6,565 bases of DNA from Thermodesulfovibrionales bacterium (GTDB lineage: Bacteria > Nitrospirota > Thermodesulfovibrionia > Thermodesulfovibrionales > UBA1546). Made by a program: the position numbers and the translations under genes. Position 1 is the first letter of the stretch. Each line of letters begins with the position of its first letter. A model generated the notes under the pieces. The model searched no databases. It was given only the letters and a program-made list of their open reading frames with translations, and had not been told where the DNA came from. The DNA lies in contig CAKKPR010000359.1 of NCBI GenBank assembly GCA_919901705.1, positions 1 through 6,565 of the forward strand. The letters run 5' to 3'. This document shows, piece after piece, positions 5,786 to 6,565 of the stretch.

Positions 5786-5790
5786 TAGTA

Positions 5791-5953
5791 AAAGCAGGAT
5801 ATGATGTTTGAGCGGTTTTATTTTGCCGATATTCCTACAGTAAATTGCTGAATAAACATGAGGCAAAATACCTCTTCGCCTCGGCGAATCCGCCTGGGGC
5901 GGAGGAGTCTCTGCGATAGCCCGAGAATGAGCGAAGATATTATATCCTGCTTT
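5791..5953 (-). repeat. Palindromic intergenic element, copy B (between trpE and trpG)
   Basis: A perfect 12-bp inverted repeat, AAAGCAGGATAT (5791-5802) and its complement at 5942-5953, bounds 163 bp of non-coding DNA. Read in the direction of transcription (minus) it carries TATCTTCGCTCATTCTCG (5939-5922, 16 of 18 identical to copy A), GAGG (5874-5871), TTTTGCCT (5868-5861) and CCGCTC (5815-5810), in the same order as copy A. TATTTTGCC (5870-5862 on the minus strand) pairs with GGCAAAATA (5827-5819), as the equivalent stem does in copy A. An extra GC-rich arm absent from copy A holds two tight hairpins, TTCGCC-TC-GGCGAA (5875-5888) and TCCGCC-TGG-GGCGGA (5889-5903). The element starts 12 nt after the trpE stop and ends 16 nt before trpG. 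A TATAAT at 5944-5939 in the arm could act as an internal promoter for trpG, but no good -35 is seen. No ORF is present. The function is unknown. Confidence 0.78.
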
Positions 5954-5965
5954 AATATACATACC

Positions 5966-6565
5966 TTAACCCAATCCCTTCTCCGCCATATCAACAGCCT
6001 TCATCATTCCCTTTGCCTTATTAACAGTCTCTATGTATTCCCTTTCAGGCACGGAATCAGCAACAATCCCGGCGCCTGCCTGAACATAAATCCTGTTATC
6101 CTTTATTATAAGCGTTCTTATCGTAATGCAGGTATCCATATTACCTGAATAGCTGAAATATCCCACAGCGCCTGCGTAAGGCCCTCTTTTTGTCGGCTCA
6201 AACTCTTCTATAATCTCCATGGCCCGCACCTTTGGAGCGCCTGTCACAGTCCCTGCCGGAAAACATGCGCGAAGCACATCAAAGGCATCGAGATTTTTCT
6301 CCAGCTTCCCTTCAACATTCGATACCATGTGCATCACATGGCTGTATCTCTCAATGTCCATAAGTTCTGTAACAGTGACAGAGCCTTTCTCTGCAACCCT
6401 GCCGACATCATTTCTTCCAAGGTCAACGAGCATTATATGTTCTGCAATCTCTTTCGGGTCTTTTTTTAGTTCTTCTTCAAGCGCCTTGTCTTTTTCCTCT
6501 GTGTCTCCTCTTTTTCTTGTGCCAGCAATCGGCCTCAGGACTATTTTTTTATCCTCAAGCCTTAC
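5966..6565 (-). CDS. trpE: Anthranilate synthase component I, C-terminal part (5' end outside window)
   Basis: The minus-strand frame is open to the window edge and gives 199 residues, roughly the C-terminal 40% of a ~490-residue TrpE. This chorismate-binding catalytic domain converts chorismate plus ammonia to anthranilate. Visible hallmarks are PIAGTRKRG (residues 12-20 of the fragment), HIMLVDLGRNDVGRV (from 43), FPAGTVTGAPKVRAMEI (from 102) and PYAGAVGYFSYSGNMDTC (from 129). The SHVMHMVSNVEG and GPYAGAVGYFSYSGNMDT segments favour TrpE over PabB or menaquinone-type isochorismate synthases, although the N-terminal tryptophan-binding region (LLES motif) that would confirm feedback inhibition lies outside. 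The internal ATG at 6433 is not the start, because conserved TrpE sequence continues upstream of it. trpG follows on the same strand after palindromic copy B. Confidence 0.92.
   Translation of the reverse strand, partial: VRLEDKKIVLRPIAGTRKRGDTEEKDKALEEELKKDPKEIAEHIMLVDLGRNDVGRVAEKGSVTVTELMDIERYSHVMHMVSNVEGKLEKNLDAFDVLRACFPAGTVTGAPKVRAMEIIEEFEPTKRGPYAGAVGYFSYSGNMDTCITIRTLIIKDNRIYVQAGAGIVADSVPEREYIETVNKAKGMMKAVDMAEKGLG

Noticed and set aside
5791..5953. trp attenuator or leader peptide, T-box or other riboswitch in the trpE-trpG gap
   Set aside because: There is no short ORF rich in Trp codons, no T-box consensus and no terminator T-run, and the position is internal to the operon. The match to copy A, next to an unrelated exporter gene, argues against tryptophan-specific control.
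1..6565. CRISPR arrays, tRNA/rRNA genes, prophage, toxin-antitoxin or defence genes
   Set aside because: No regularly spaced direct repeats, cloverleaf-type segments or proteins of these classes were found on either strand.

Overview
The window reads as chromosomal DNA of a free-living Gram-negative-type bacterium of moderate GC content. It has biosynthetic genes, two proteins with signal peptides and a NodI/NodJ-type ABC exporter, in short mixed-strand transcription units. The protein style would fit an uncultured Nitrospirota or Desulfobacterota lineage, but that is an inference with low confidence. No phage, plasmid, CRISPR, tRNA or rRNA features were seen.

Layout. Positions 1-207 hold the C-terminal end of an MFS transporter. 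Positions 255-1880 hold a two-gene ABC-2 exporter (ATPase then permease, NodI/NodJ-like) on the plus strand, closed by a strong intrinsic terminator at 1911-1953. On the minus strand, 4275 to 1952 holds a threonine ammonia-lyase with an ACT domain, followed by a secreted or membrane TPR protein with a DUF5684-like C-terminus that appears to have its own promoter. From a 97 bp divergent gap at 4276-4372, a plus-strand gene (4373-5182) encodes a secreted DUF4124 + DUF922-type putative zinc protease with an HENDH motif. It converges on trpG (5774-5205, minus), which lies downstream of the 3' part of trpE (6565-5966, minus, cut by the window edge). TrpE and TrpG form anthranilate synthase, the first step of tryptophan synthesis. 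IlvA makes 2-oxobutanoate for isoleucine.

The main unexplained signal is a pair of palindromic, non-coding elements, copy A (994-1109) and copy B (5791-5953). Each fills the gap between two genes whose products form one complex (exporter ATPase/permease, and TrpE/TrpG). They share short sequence blocks in the same order and in the same orientation relative to transcription. Each is enclosed by an outer inverted repeat whose sequence is specific to that copy yet self-complementary. Each outer stem starts 7-12 nt after the upstream stop codon and ends 15-16 nt before the next start, just outside the Shine-Dalgarno. They look like members of a dispersed structured intergenic repeat family.

A second signal is promoter architecture. 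Extended -10 boxes (TGnTATAAT) precede three genes. In two of them (the ABC ATPase and ilvA) the box sits exactly 7 nt from the ATG with no Shine-Dalgarno, which predicts leaderless mRNAs.
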